Source: Scardovia wiggsiae F0424 | Lineage (GTDB): Bacteria; Actinomycetota; Actinomycetes; Actinomycetales; Bifidobacteriaceae | Direction of reading: 5' to 3' | NCBI RefSeq assembly: GCF_000269605.1 | Contig: NZ_AKCI01000001.1 | Span: 558,001-622,000, forward strand | DNA length: 64,000 nt | In this document: one piece after another, positions 18,353 to 27,367 of the stretch | Layout: each line of letters begins with the position of its first letter | Numbering within the stretch: position 1 is the first letter of the stretch | The notes under the pieces: model-generated | The model's input: the letters and a program-made list of their open reading frames with translations, nothing else | Told to the model about the DNA's origin: nothing | Database searches by the model: none | Position numbers and translations under genes: made by a program

Positions 18353-20964
18353 TAATCTCCGTCAACTCCGCTGTAAGCAACGATCCCTTTATTGACGAGG
18401 TCAGCAGCCTTCTGCGCAACCGTTGCGGTATAAGGGTTATCCAAATATTCTCCGACTTTGGACAGCTGGATAAGGATATCTACCGTACGTTTGCAGCTGC
18501 GGACAAAATCGCCTCCGGTAAGTTCTGTGCCTGCCAGTATCTCAGCAAGTGATTTACCGGATGTCCAGTCAAATATCGCTTCGCAGAGGCCAAAATCAAG
18601 CTCTCCGGCATCGTCAAGGCCGGCATCTTCACATTGCCACCGTATCTCTTCATCAATCTCAGCGATACCGGCAGCTGCCTTCGCAATACGGCCGCCAGAG
18701 CCCCCGGGGAAATGCCGCGGAAAACCTGATCCTCCCCGTGTGCGCGATTCATATACGAATCCGGATGCAACAGCAGCCATTTCTTCCGGTGAAAGCCCGT
18801 CGAAAACTCCTGAAATCAGGACCTGCGCAATAGTGATGTCATTCTCACTGTAGATCCGCCGCAGGAGCTGGCCCCGGGAGCATACCGCATACTCCCCTCC
18901 ATGCGATTTTTCAATATATCCCAGGCCGGCAAGGACGGAACATATCCTGTCGAACTGCCTGGACACAGTACCTGTCCGCGAATTATAGCGGTCTTCAAGC
19001 CTGTCCAGCTCCTGGGAAAGCTTGGCCCACTTATATCCTATGCGAAGATGGTTTTTGATATCAGGGCATTGCCGGCACGGATGCGAATGCTCCTCTTCCC
19101 GGAGCCTGATGATTTTCGAATCCAGGTCGCGCCATGCGCGGTCCTTTGCTTTTTTGTTCTTAAAAGATGTGTGCTTAAGCCTGCGCCGTTCAGAACGTTC
19201 CGCATTAGTGAGCTCCATACGCAAACGCATAAAGGAAGCAAAATCGCCGTATTCACAGGCGAAAGCCTTTTCATACCCCTGTATGGACTCACGGCCGGCC
19301 CGGATCTGGGAAATGAGCTTTTCAGCTGCCTTTGCTGCTTCCCATTGTGCAAAAGAATGATCCAATGTTGAACGCACTGTATCAGCATCATATAAGTTAA
19401 GAAGGTTTACGGCCATGTTGAACGTCGGCCGGAAGCTCGAATGCAGCGGGTACACCCGTTTTGACGACAGCGCCGCTGCTGTTGACGGTTCAAAATCGCG
19501 ATGGTCAACAACTATGGCATAACCGACAGAATCAATCCCTCGCCTCCCCGCACGCCCGGTAAGCTGCGTGAATTCGCCGGGCGACAGCGTTTCATGCGAT
19601 ACGCCATTGAATTTCTCGAGCTTTTCAACGACTACACAGCGGGCCGGCATATTGATCCCCAGGGCAAGTGTTTCCGTTGCGAAAACGATTTTTAGCAGCC
19701 CCTGCTCAAACAGTTTCTCGACTATTTCCCTGTATAAAGCTACCATCCCTGCATGGTGCGGGGCTATCCCCTGTTCAAGCGCATTCCTGAAATTTGCAAA
19801 GCCTAAAGCCCTGGCATCATCCCTGCTGATACGCCCCTCTGCCATGGAATCGACGATACGCCGGATCCTGCGGGCCTCGGAATCGCCTGTCAGCTGCAGC
19901 CCTGCACGCATACACTGTTCAACAGCCTTATCGCAGCCGTTGCGTGAAAATATAAAATAGATGCCGGGCAGCATATCCAGAAAATCAAGCTCATCAACGA
20001 CTGCCCACCGTTTGGGTGCGTATCGGGCTGCAGGCCTGTTACGGCTATCTTTCAGGCTGCCCTGCCGAGATGATGTGCCGGCCCCGCCTCCCCTGCCACG
20101 GCGATAGGGCTTCCCGCCTGCGCCGGCACTGCTGCGTACCGCTTCATGGTCCCATTGCTTTATAAGGGCTGTCAGCTCGGGATTGACTGCGGACGTATCA
20201 CCGTTGAGATAAAGGCTGACAAGCCTGGGCTCTTTTTTCTGATCGTGCTGAAGCAGGACTTCCTGGATAAGGGGTACCGGACGTTTTTCCGAAACGACCA
20301 GGGAGGTCTCTCCCCTGACAGATTCTATCCATCTGGCAAAATCCTCAACATTGGACACCGTAGCCGATAATCCTACTATTTTCACCGTTCTGGGAAGATG
20401 GATAATGACTTCTTCCCAGACCTGCCCTCTCATCCGGTCTGCCAGATAGTGTATCTCGTCAAGGATAACGTAACGCAGCGCTGTTAATGTGGCTGAATCT
20501 TCATACAGCATATTGCGCAGGACTTCCGTTGTCATCACGATGATATCAGCCTGGGAATTTATTGATATATCGCCTGTAAGGAGGCCGACTTTGTCAGGAC
20601 CGTACCTGTTTGCCAGCTCATGGTATTTCTGGTTGCTGAGCGCCTTTATAGGGGTCGTATAGAAAGCTTTTACATTATCCTGCTGGGCCAGATGGATAGC
20701 AAAATCAGCAATAACAGTTTTCCCCGCACCCGTCGGCGCTGCAACAAGAAGGTTATTCCCGGATTCAAGATCATCCAGGGCGCGCCGCTGGAATTTATCA
20801 AGCCCGAACGGAAGCGACTGTGCAAATTGTGCCGCGCTTGTGCCTTCCTGTCTGCGGCGCTCCCGGAAAGCCTGGTATTTTTGCGCGGGACTGGGCCCGG
20901 CATTGCAGGAAAATGTATCCGTTGCTGTATGGCGTGCGTTTTTATAGTGTTTATGATGCGTCAC
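18352..20964 (-). CDS. helY: DEAD/DEAH helicase, HelY (Ski2/Mtr4-like)
   Basis: About 870 residues from the GTG at 20964, which lies 2 bases after the stop of the preceding gene; the frame itself stays open to 21024 but that would overlap it. Superfamily 2 helicase: Walker A APTGAGKT (about residue 76), TTPIKALSNQKY, DEIHYLAD box (motif II), GLSATVSN, and motif VI QLTGRAGRRGID. A Gly/Arg-rich, probably disordered insert occurs near residues 280-310. A C-terminal DSHCT-like helical domain follows, with CRQCPDIKNH. Matches mycobacterial HelY (Rv2092c) also by its neighbourhood near pafBC. Role in RNA processing or decay is inferred from the family. Confidence 0.93.
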   Translation of the reverse strand: MTHHKHYKNARHTATDTFSCNAGPSPAQKYQAFRERRRQEGTSAAQFAQSLPFGLDKFQRRALDDLESGNNLLVAAPTGAGKTVIADFAIHLAQQDNVKAFYTTPIKALSNQKYHELANRYGPDKVGLLTGDISINSQADIIVMTTEVLRNMLYEDSATLTALRYVILDEIHYLADRMRGQVWEEVIIHLPRTVKIVGLSATVSNVEDFARWIESVRGETSLVVSEKRPVPLIQEVLLQHDQKKEPRLVSLYLNGDTSAVNPELTALIKQWDHEAVRSSAGAGGKPYRRGRGGGAGTSSRQGSLKDSRNRPAARYAPKRWAVVDELDFLDMLPGIYFIFSRNGCDKAVEQCMRAGLQLTGDSEARRIRRIVDSMAEGRISRDDARALGFANFRNALEQGIAPHHAGMVALYREIVEKLFEQGLLKIVFATETLALGINMPARCVVVEKLEKFNGVSHETLSPGEFTQLTGRAGRRGIDSVGYAIVVDHRDFEPSTAAALSSKRVYPLHSSFRPTFNMAVNLLNLYDADTVRSTLDHSFAQWEAAKAAEKLISQIRAGRESIQGYEKAFACEYGDFASFMRLRMELTNAERSERRRLKHTSFKNKKAKDRAWRDLDSKIIRLREEEHSHPCRQCPDIKNHLRIGYKWAKLSQELDRLEDRYNSRTGTVSRQFDRICSVLAGLGYIEKSHGGEYAVCSRGQLLRRIYSENDITIAQVLISGVFDGLSPEEMAAVASGFVYESRTRGGSGFPRHFPGGSGGRIAKAAAGIAEIDEEIRWQCEDAGLDDAGELDFGLCEAIFDWTSGKSLAEILAGTELTGGDFVRSCKRTVDILIQLSKVGEYLDNPYTATVAQKAADLVNKGIVAYSGVDGD

Positions 20965-20966
20965 TG

Positions 20967-22007
20967 CTAGAACGACCTCGCAATCCTTGGCGGAAGAAGC
21001 ATCCTGGCAGCGCTGGGAGCACATTCGGCCTTTACAGGGAGTTCGCCGACAACTTCCCCATCACCCATAAGTACAGGCGGGTACGCAGAACTGCCTGAAT
21101 ACCGCAGCTTAGCACTTCTGATCTGCTGCCATCCAATGATCCGCTCGCTCAGATGTGCGCCGCTGTATGCCCGGAACAGAACGTGCATCCCCTCAGCGGG
21201 TGTGGGCATCCATTTTGCCCAGACCATATCAAGTGTGCTGTCCGTCACTGACGAATACGGGGATATCCTGATGCCGCTGCCCATGTATGGTGCATTAGAG
21301 ATAACGAAGAGAGGGGTTTCCAGGTCCAGGTGCTGGCGGTTTTCGGACAGGTCGGTGAAACTGACAGAAAAGCCGTATGCCTGCGGATGGCTTATCGCAG
21401 CGATCCCGGCATATCCATACCGCAATTTACCGACAGGGATGCCTGATGCATTGGCCCGCAGGTTGATTGCAGCATCAATAGAACAGTTAAGAGAACCGGC
21501 AATGTATGTGTTGACCCTTTTGCGTATATCACCCTTATAGCCATCGGAAATATCATCATCTGCAGAAGTAACATGGATGAGGTCCACGCGGGCGAACGAG
21601 TACATCATGATACTTGCAAACACAGCTTCAATACTGGTATCTATACGGTGGACAGGAAGCCCCGTACTCCGTGCAAAATCATTTCCGGAACCGCAGGCGA
21701 TAATACCCAGGGCAACACGTGTATGGGCAACAGCGTTCATCCCGAGATTGACCATCCCGTCTCCCCCTGCAACAATGAGGATATCCAGATCCTGCAGGGA
21801 ATCGCTGATTTTGAGAGCGGACTCCTCCCGGGAATGGCCTGTCAGGTCAATAACTGTGCATCCCAGCTCGTAAGCCCTGTGTGAGACTTTTCTGATGATA
21901 GCGGGGCCAATTTTCTTCCCTCTGCCATTATCAGCTGCAGGATTCGTAACTATGCCTATCCGGGGAGAATGGTTCCATTTGCATGCAGCAGCCCTCGTAT
22001 CCGGCAT
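20967..22007 (-). CDS. Diacylglycerol kinase family lipid kinase
   Basis: 346 residues from the ATG at 22007, which has GGGGAGG 7 bases upstream; the longer frame to 22211 has no such site. Motifs of the DAGK/YegS family: IVTNPAADNGRGKK (N-terminal nucleotide-binding), VAGGDGMVNLGMN (GGDGT-like), GIIACGSGNDFARS, and a C-terminal beta-sandwich ending PPVLMGDGEVVGELP. It phosphorylates diacylglycerol or a related lipid, or is a sphingosine kinase-like enzyme; the substrate cannot be fixed from sequence. It is 43 bases after the small membrane protein gene and directly before helY. Confidence 0.88.
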   Translation of the reverse strand: MPDTRAAACKWNHSPRIGIVTNPAADNGRGKKIGPAIIRKVSHRAYELGCTVIDLTGHSREESALKISDSLQDLDILIVAGGDGMVNLGMNAVAHTRVALGIIACGSGNDFARSTGLPVHRIDTSIEAVFASIMMYSFARVDLIHVTSADDDISDGYKGDIRKRVNTYIAGSLNCSIDAAINLRANASGIPVGKLRYGYAGIAAISHPQAYGFSVSFTDLSENRQHLDLETPLFVISNAPYMGSGIRISPYSSVTDSTLDMVWAKWMPTPAEGMHVLFRAYSGAHLSERIIGWQQIRSAKLRYSGSSAYPPVLMGDGEVVGELPVKAECAPSAARMLLPPRIARSF

Positions 22008-22050
22008 ATACGTCCTCCCCTTGCAGGCTTTCTGGTGCCCCTTTATTTTT

Positions 22051-22416
22051 TTAGTCGTTTTCAGATATATTGAGCTGCTGTGCCAGCCTGTCAGTATCTT
22101 CACGGGTAGAATCCGCCCAGGCTGTCCACTGGTCCTGGTGGCGCCGGGAACGCTTCCGCCTGCGCTCAATAATACCTGCATATGCCTGAGAGTAGGCATC
22201 AGCGTTCTCACGGATGGTCTTTGTGAATGACGGGACCATATCCCGCTGTTCCAGTCCTTTATTCTCCGTCATCCTGGAAATCCGCGACTGCACCTGCCCG
22301 GCAGTCCCGGAAACTTTGCCCAGCGCATCCCTCAGGTGCAGCAGGGCGTATACAACGCCAAGTATGAAAACTGTCAGCGCTGCAATAACAAGTATTGCCC
22401 ATCCCCAGCCTGGCAT
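22051..22416 (-). CDS. Small single-pass membrane protein, unknown
   Basis: 121 residues. One N-terminal membrane segment (MPGWGWAILVIAAL to about residue 27) followed by a hydrophilic, highly charged helical part rich in Arg, Glu and Gln. I do not recognise the family. It starts on the A of the pafBC stop codon (TGATG), so it is translationally coupled to it. In mycobacteria this position, between pafBC and helY, is taken by tatA and tatC. The N-terminus loosely recalls TatA, but the Phe-Gly hinge and amphipathic helix with conserved Lys residues are missing. Confidence 0.7.
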   Translation of the reverse strand: MPGWGWAILVIAALTVFILGVVYALLHLRDALGKVSGTAGQVQSRISRMTENKGLEQRDMVPSFTKTIRENADAYSQAYAGIIERRRKRSRRHQDQWTAWADSTREDTDRLAQQLNISEND

Positions 22417-24383
22417 CAGTTTCTCCTTCTGTGATGTTCATGCCGTTTAGCATCAGCTTCTTCCTGCTGCTCAATATGGGTCAACTCCCTGTCAGCGCGC
22501 GCAGTGATCATAGAACGGAGGGTCTTCGGCCCAACTGCCTTGATATGGCGTGCATGCGCGATACAGAATGCGACGAACCACGAGTCGGAAGAAATGATAA
22601 GATGGATCTTCTGCCCGTCTTCAGTATCTTCAACCGTTGCGCCCGGCAAGTTCTTGATAAACGGCATCCCTTTCTGATTGGTAATGAATACCGCCTGGGT
22701 ACCGTTCTCAAAATTCCATTCCCGCAGCTCCGACAGCGGGACTTCGGGGATCTCAACATGATGTCTTGGCTCTACCGCCTCAACAGTACCTATGCGCGAA
22801 AGGCGCAGGGTCTGCCAGTTCTGGGACTGCGAATTACGGCGCTTGCGGGCGGAAACCTGGGTCTCCTTCGTAGGCGGGTTCTGAGGGGGGTCCTTACGGT
22901 CTTTATCTGTAACACCGGTCCACGCCGCCAGATAATACACGCCCTCGTCCACGAATACTTTGGCAGGGGCCACGAGACGTCTGCGGGTACGCCCTGAACC
23001 GTCAGTGTACTCCATATCAAGCAGCTGGTCATGTTCTATAGCGTGCTTGATAACGGGGAAACTCGCCGGAGCAAGCTCAAAACCCGTCAGGCTGAGCCAT
23101 GGTGTCTGTCCGGGCCGTGAATATTCATGCAGCCGGTTGTACAGATCCATTGCCTGCCTGCGGTCGATATCAGGCATAAGAGGCGAATGTGCCAGATAGC
23201 TTACCGATGCGGTCAGCATACTCATATACTGCGGCGAGACCCCTGCAAGGCGTTCGAGCCCAAGGGAATTAGTAGCACTGACAATGCCTTCCTCCTCAAG
23301 GAGGGGCCAGTCGATCTCAAAGAACTGGCTGCCGGCCACTTCCCCGTCATCCGAAACCGTTGTCAGAGTACCGATATCCTTACGTATCGTATTGACAAAA
23401 CGCCTCTGCTCTTCAGGGGTCCGCGGTGCGCCAATGAAACGCTCAGCAAGTTCAGAAACGGAATATTCCTCCCCCAGATGCGCAGACAGGAAAAGCATAA
23501 GATGCAGACGCCGGTCAACTTCTGTGCCTGTCTGTACAGTCGGCTGCTTCTTGGGAAGCTCATCATCGTCTATCTGCAGTTCATCAACAGGCATGACTTC
23601 AATCTGCGACGCAGGTACCGCATCTTTGGATTCCGACAAGCCTGCCAGCTCAAATTCCTTCGCTGCCGACAGGCGGCGCTTATAAGCTTCACGAGCCTCT
23701 ATAGGTTCAATGATAAGGGATCCGGGGTGGTCGAGCATATACGAAGCGAGATCATCGGAATCAGTATATGCCACATTGATATTTTCACCCTCAAATTCAA
23801 CTGTTGCAGCGAACCGGCGTGAATCAACTATATTAGTGAGGACTTCCGGTATTTTCTGAGTCCCCAGGCCGGGTGCGATTGAATCAAGGCCCAGCCCGGG
23901 CGTAGGGGTCTGTGCCAGGCGCGGTGTACTGCGGCTCTTGTGCTGGCTTTCCTTTGCCCTTTGGGCATTCTCCTGTTCATTCGCAGAGACCGACCTTGCC
24001 AGATAATTTGCAGCAGCCAGAAGAGGCAGGTCTTCAGGCTTGAACTGGGTCATGATGCGCGGCTCATCACCCAGCTGGAGCCGGTAAGAAGCAAAATCCT
24101 GCCCTTCAGATTTTGACGAATATTCGGGCTGGCGCGATTCAATAGCTATACCCATCGCTGTCAGCTTGGCACGGTCACGCTGGAACTGCTTTGCAAATGC
24201 CGCTTTCGCAGCCTGGTCTGCCAGCTCCCCATAAGAATCAGCATAAGCTTTAACGCGCTGCGCGATCTGACGCGATGTCAGCCACTGGGGAAAAGCCGAT
24301 GATAGCACGGCGAGTACATCAAGCTCATGTTTCCCCCATTTATCGGAAAACCGGCGCCTGCCGTTCGTTGGTCCTTCAGCCAT
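22416..24383 (-). CDS. pafBC: PafB-PafC fused WYL-domain regulator
   Basis: About 655 residues from the ATG at 24383 (GAGG upstream); the frame is open to 24446. Two tandem modules, each with a winged helix followed by a WYL-type domain: the first HTH near residues 15-70 (LTSRQIAQRV) and a second near 300-360 (YSVSELAERFI), with a C-terminal WYL domain including TDGSGRTRRRLVAP. This equals PafB and PafC joined, as in Arthrobacter. In mycobacteria PafBC activates the RecA-independent DNA damage response. No proteasome or pafA gene is in the window. Upstream on the minus strand TATACT (24436-24441) may be the -10. Confidence 0.88.
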   Translation of the reverse strand: MAEGPTNGRRRFSDKWGKHELDVLAVLSSAFPQWLTSRQIAQRVKAYADSYGELADQAAKAAFAKQFQRDRAKLTAMGIAIESRQPEYSSKSEGQDFASYRLQLGDEPRIMTQFKPEDLPLLAAANYLARSVSANEQENAQRAKESQHKSRSTPRLAQTPTPGLGLDSIAPGLGTQKIPEVLTNIVDSRRFAATVEFEGENINVAYTDSDDLASYMLDHPGSLIIEPIEAREAYKRRLSAAKEFELAGLSESKDAVPASQIEVMPVDELQIDDDELPKKQPTVQTGTEVDRRLHLMLFLSAHLGEEYSVSELAERFIGAPRTPEEQRRFVNTIRKDIGTLTTVSDDGEVAGSQFFEIDWPLLEEEGIVSATNSLGLERLAGVSPQYMSMLTASVSYLAHSPLMPDIDRRQAMDLYNRLHEYSRPGQTPWLSLTGFELAPASFPVIKHAIEHDQLLDMEYTDGSGRTRRRLVAPAKVFVDEGVYYLAAWTGVTDKDRKDPPQNPPTKETQVSARKRRNSQSQNWQTLRLSRIGTVEAVEPRHHVEIPEVPLSELREWNFENGTQAVFITNQKGMPFIKNLPGATVEDTEDGQKIHLIISSDSWFVAFCIAHARHIKAVGPKTLRSMITARADRELTHIEQQEEADAKRHEHHRRRN

Positions 24384-24552
24384 ATGTCCTCGAGTTGTAC
24401 TTTCTTTCACTGTCAATTTATAATTCTCCGGCCAGAGTATACGCATACATATTTTTCCATTGCATGATGCACACTCCTACTCTATTTTAGTATGTTTTTT
24501 CACAAAACACACATTGGATTTTAAATTCTTTTATGCCTATAGCATCCCTGCC

Positions 24553-25980
24553 CTACTGCCATGAATCCGATTCGATCCCCTGGGGCCCTACGAAGCTCCC
24601 ATTGGGTACATACGACGGCCGACCCAGATCGGACAGATGCGCGTCTGCGAAGCAGTGGACATCTTTGCCGAAAGTCCAGTCACCTTCAACGGTGAAAGAA
24701 TTTGCTGCAGCAAGGGACGGCACAGAATAGGGGAAACGCTCATCGAAGTCTTCGATATTCTTATAGTACCGTGTATCTAAATTAATATCAGGGAAGATAT
24801 AGTTCCCGTCTTCCATTTCAAAAGCATCAGTCAGATGGAAACGGTCAGACCGCAGGATAACAAGGTCATTTGTCGTTTTGACGGGAAGGAAACGGGAACG
24901 GCTCACCTCTACGCATACTGCATCCTCGAAAAGCGATACTGCCGCCCCCATAGCTGTTTCCAGCTGGATCACATTTTGAGTGGAGGGATCAGTAGGGTCA
25001 ACAGTTTTGAGGTTGCGGATCACGGGCAGCGGCAGTATGCCTTTATGCTCTTTCAGCAGCCTCTTCAGCGCGCTGATGCGAACCCAGATATTGTTGGTAT
25101 TAAAGAATGGATGGATATTAACATCCGTTGCAGCTTCCTTATCATCCGGATGCACCTGCGTCATTTCACGCAGCATAAGGCATCCGGTCTGCCTGCTGCG
25201 GACGATCTGGCCGCCTTTCCGGTCGGCATCAGTTTTCCGCGCGACCTCGACCATAAACGATGCGCCTGACTGGGCAAACGCCCCTGAAACTGTGCTTGAA
25301 GGACGGGCGCCAAGGTTATCGGAATTGGAAATGAACAGATATTCCATCCCTTCGTTCTGCAGGACATCCAGCAGCCCTGATTCCCACAGCGACGTAAAAA
25401 CATCCCCATGCCCGGGAGGGCACCATTCAAGGTCAGGGTCGCTGGGGAACGATACGGGTGCGCCCGTTGCACCTACGATCTTGGGCTCACGGTTCTGAAG
25501 GAATTCAATAGGGATCTCGTCCTGATGGAAATTACGGTTACGGCGTATCCGCGCAATAGATTCCTTCGACGTATGGTACGAATTCATAAATGTAAGCGGC
25601 AGCTTGACCCCCTGCTGCTGGCGCACAGTAGTCACCTGCCCCAGGATGATATCCAGGAAATTCATCTGGCGTGCTTTATGGCGCCGCACAGGGAGAAGGG
25701 ATTTCGGCCCCTGGAGCCCCATTGATGTGCCAAGCCCCCCGTTGAGCTTGAGCATAGCCGTCTTCGCGAGGGCTTTGCCTGTTACCTTGTGGCTTATAGT
25801 ATCGTGGATATCCCCAATATGGCGGATGTTATCCATCGGTTCTATCTCCGACTCACGGATCCATTCCTGTTCGTCGTTTTGCCACACATCATACAGCCTT
25901 TTGAACTGTTCAACGGCAACTTCGCTCATTTCACTGTCGCGCATCTTCTGCGCACATGCTTCAAAGGACTTACCAGTCAT
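24553..25980 (-). CDS. UTP-glucose-1-phosphate uridylyltransferase, eukaryotic type
   Basis: 475 residues of the UDPGP family found in eukaryotes and bifidobacteria, not the short bacterial GalU. It makes UDP-glucose for the Leloir-type pathway of galactose and lacto-N-biose use and for polysaccharides. Motifs: nucleotide-binding LNGGLGTSMGLQGPKSL near residue 78, NSYHTSKES, CPPGHGDVF, FISNSDNLGA, and a C-terminal left-handed beta-helix-type region. GAGAGG lies 6 bases before the ATG. A promoter is visible at 26011-26039. Confidence 0.93.
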   Translation of the reverse strand: MTGKSFEACAQKMRDSEMSEVAVEQFKRLYDVWQNDEQEWIRESEIEPMDNIRHIGDIHDTISHKVTGKALAKTAMLKLNGGLGTSMGLQGPKSLLPVRRHKARQMNFLDIILGQVTTVRQQQGVKLPLTFMNSYHTSKESIARIRRNRNFHQDEIPIEFLQNREPKIVGATGAPVSFPSDPDLEWCPPGHGDVFTSLWESGLLDVLQNEGMEYLFISNSDNLGARPSSTVSGAFAQSGASFMVEVARKTDADRKGGQIVRSRQTGCLMLREMTQVHPDDKEAATDVNIHPFFNTNNIWVRISALKRLLKEHKGILPLPVIRNLKTVDPTDPSTQNVIQLETAMGAAVSLFEDAVCVEVSRSRFLPVKTTNDLVILRSDRFHLTDAFEMEDGNYIFPDINLDTRYYKNIEDFDERFPYSVPSLAAANSFTVEGDWTFGKDVHCFADAHLSDLGRPSYVPNGSFVGPQGIESDSWQ

Positions 25981-26010
25981 AGATACCTCTCATCAGGATT
26001 AACCTCACCA

Positions 26011-26039
26011 ATTTTAACGGATAATCCTCAGATAAGCAA
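26011..26039 (-). promoter_or_regulatory. Promoter of the UDP-glucose pyrophosphorylase gene
   Basis: On the minus strand TTGCTT (26039-26034), 17 bases, TAAAAT (26016-26011). It lies 31 bases before the ATG, which separates this gene from the accessory operon upstream. Confidence 0.6.
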
Positions 26040-26087
26040 AAAAGCAGCCAGAATTGTCGCGGCGCAGCTGTTTTACCAGTTTTCCTG

Positions 26088-26372
26088 TTACTCCCCGCTT
26101 AATATATGGTATGCAGCCACCCTGTCTGCGTAGCCAAGGGCCGTGACCGCACTGGAGATAGCTTTCCTGTCCTGCATCCGGGCGTCAGCGAACGAAGACA
26201 TGGCGTGTGAAACCGTATCTGCCATATTATCGTGGTCTGACGCTGCCTTAACAGAGACGGAGGCCTCCGTCAGTCCTTTCAGGCGGAATGAGCCATACTC
26301 TTCAGCATCGCCAAGGGCCTGGAGTGCGCCTGCGCCGTTATCAGCCGATACTGTTATTGTTTCACTCGGCAT
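26088..26372 (-). CDS. Small Ala/Ser-rich helical protein of the LXG operon
   Basis: 94 residues, no signal peptide or membrane segment. Helical, Ala/Ser-rich and acidic, with a central SVSVKAASDHDNMADTVSHAM. It is the last gene of the accessory operon and overlaps the preceding one by 11 bases. Size, composition and company suggest a partner of an LXG-type secreted protein, like the small helical proteins (WXG100-like, Lap, YwqI-like) found beside LXG genes, but there is no WXG motif and no firm family match. Function unknown. Confidence 0.65.
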   Translation of the reverse strand: MPSETITVSADNGAGALQALGDAEEYGSFRLKGLTEASVSVKAASDHDNMADTVSHAMSSFADARMQDRKAISSAVTALGYADRVAAYHILSGE

Positions 26373-26697
26373 GGTATGAATCCCTCTTTCTTATATAATC
26401 ATCGTAAATATCACTACGAAGTTTTTTCAGATACTGGAGACTGCTGTCAAACTGTGTTTCGGTCTCACGCACCTCTGCTTCAAAACTGTCAATACAGGAT
26501 TGGATCTGAGAGGAAAACCGGCGAGGCAGTTTATCCAGTTCCTCGTTCAGAGCAATACGGACTTCATGGAAGTAGTCTTCAGCCTCCTGCTGTTCGCGGA
26601 TAAGGCGTTTGCGCTCCTGATCGATCTCGTCCTGCTGCATGTCAAGTTCATGGGACAGTTTTTGCATATATTCGTAACGCCTGTCTTCGCTGCTCAT
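26362..26697 (-). CDS. Small coiled-coil protein of the LXG operon
   Basis: 111 residues, almost entirely charged helix and probably coiled coil (QQDEIDQERKRLIREQQEAE and similar), one Cys, no signal peptide. It starts within the stop codon of the membrane protein before it (4-base overlap) and overlaps the next gene by 11 bases. It resembles in style the helical chaperone or partner subunits (YwqH-like) encoded next to LXG proteins. No confident family. Function unknown. Confidence 0.7.
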   Translation of the reverse strand: MSSEDRRYEYMQKLSHELDMQQDEIDQERKRLIREQQEAEDYFHEVRIALNEELDKLPRRFSSQIQSCIDSFEAEVRETETQFDSSLQYLKKLRSDIYDDYIRKRDSYHAE

Positions 26698-27347
26698 TTC
26701 GCGAACCTCGTTCCAGGCGAAGGATAATTAATATACTGCCAATTGTTCTTGCTATAAGATTCCGGGACCTCATCCCCTGCTTTATAAAAATCCCCTATGT
26801 CCACAGTGTATATGAGTTTAGCAGGTTGGGCCAGCCATGACAGGAAGCTTTTTACACTGGCCGGAGGTCTGGTTTTAGGGGTTCCCGAAGAATAATCATA
26901 AGGGGCAAAAACATAAGCAGGATGGCCCACACTATCCTCAATCTTCCTGATAGTAGGTATATCTTTACCCTGAACCTCTTTAGCATACTGCTCTAATGCC
27001 GCCTTGAGGAAAGGCCTAACCTTCGCAGTAAATGAGAAACCTGTACACGTATAAGAACCTCCGCACTTGTACACAAATTCCTTAAACTCAGCATCAGGAT
27101 TACTCCCCGGCGGGTCATCCGGTTCAAAAGCCCCACCTTTATATTTATTAAGATAAATCCAGGTACTACCCGACTGGACCTCCAAAGACCTCTGCACCCG
27201 CTGATGGTATTCCTGAGCCTCATGCCGCCTATACTGTAAAACAGCAGCAAAACCAACAGTACCTATACCAAAAACAAACAGCACAACAACCAGAAGGCCC
27301 GTCAAAACAGTCCTCCTACGCCTCACAACCCACAATACCCCACTCAC
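26694..27347 (-). CDS. Single-pass membrane protein, LXG-operon ectodomain family, copy A
   Basis: 217 residues, GTG start overlapping the previous stop (GTGA). Short cytoplasmic N-terminus with RRRR, one membrane segment (about 14-37), then an extracytoplasmic domain with two Cys (YKCGGSYTCTG near 95-105), a helical part (FLKAALEQY) and a C-terminal motif FLSWLAQPAKLIYT...GDEVPE...NW...TRFAK. The first ~176 residues are identical to copy B at 27999-28655; only the last ~40 residues differ. The ectodomain is homologous to the C-terminus of the 726-residue LXG-like protein. Function unknown; surface receptor, immunity or anchoring partner are possibilities. Confidence 0.8.
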   Translation of the reverse strand: MSGVLWVVRRRRTVLTGLLVVVLFVFGIGTVGFAAVLQYRRHEAQEYHQRVQRSLEVQSGSTWIYLNKYKGGAFEPDDPPGSNPDAEFKEFVYKCGGSYTCTGFSFTAKVRPFLKAALEQYAKEVQGKDIPTIRKIEDSVGHPAYVFAPYDYSSGTPKTRPPASVKSFLSWLAQPAKLIYTVDIGDFYKAGDEVPESYSKNNWQYINYPSPGTRFAK

Positions 27348-27367
27348 TTCACAAACCTCGTGTTATC
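26806..27367. repeat. Direct repeat, copy A
   Basis: About 560 bp matching 28114-28675 at a constant offset of 1308 bases; I saw two differences near the left end (26820, 26822) and none elsewhere by eye. It covers most of the copy A membrane gene and the 3' end of the split gene. Confidence 0.85.

Noticed and set aside
22051-22416. Annotation as TatA
   Set aside because: It holds the tatA position and has one N-terminal helix, but the Phe-Gly hinge and amphipathic helix are missing and no tatC is adjacent.
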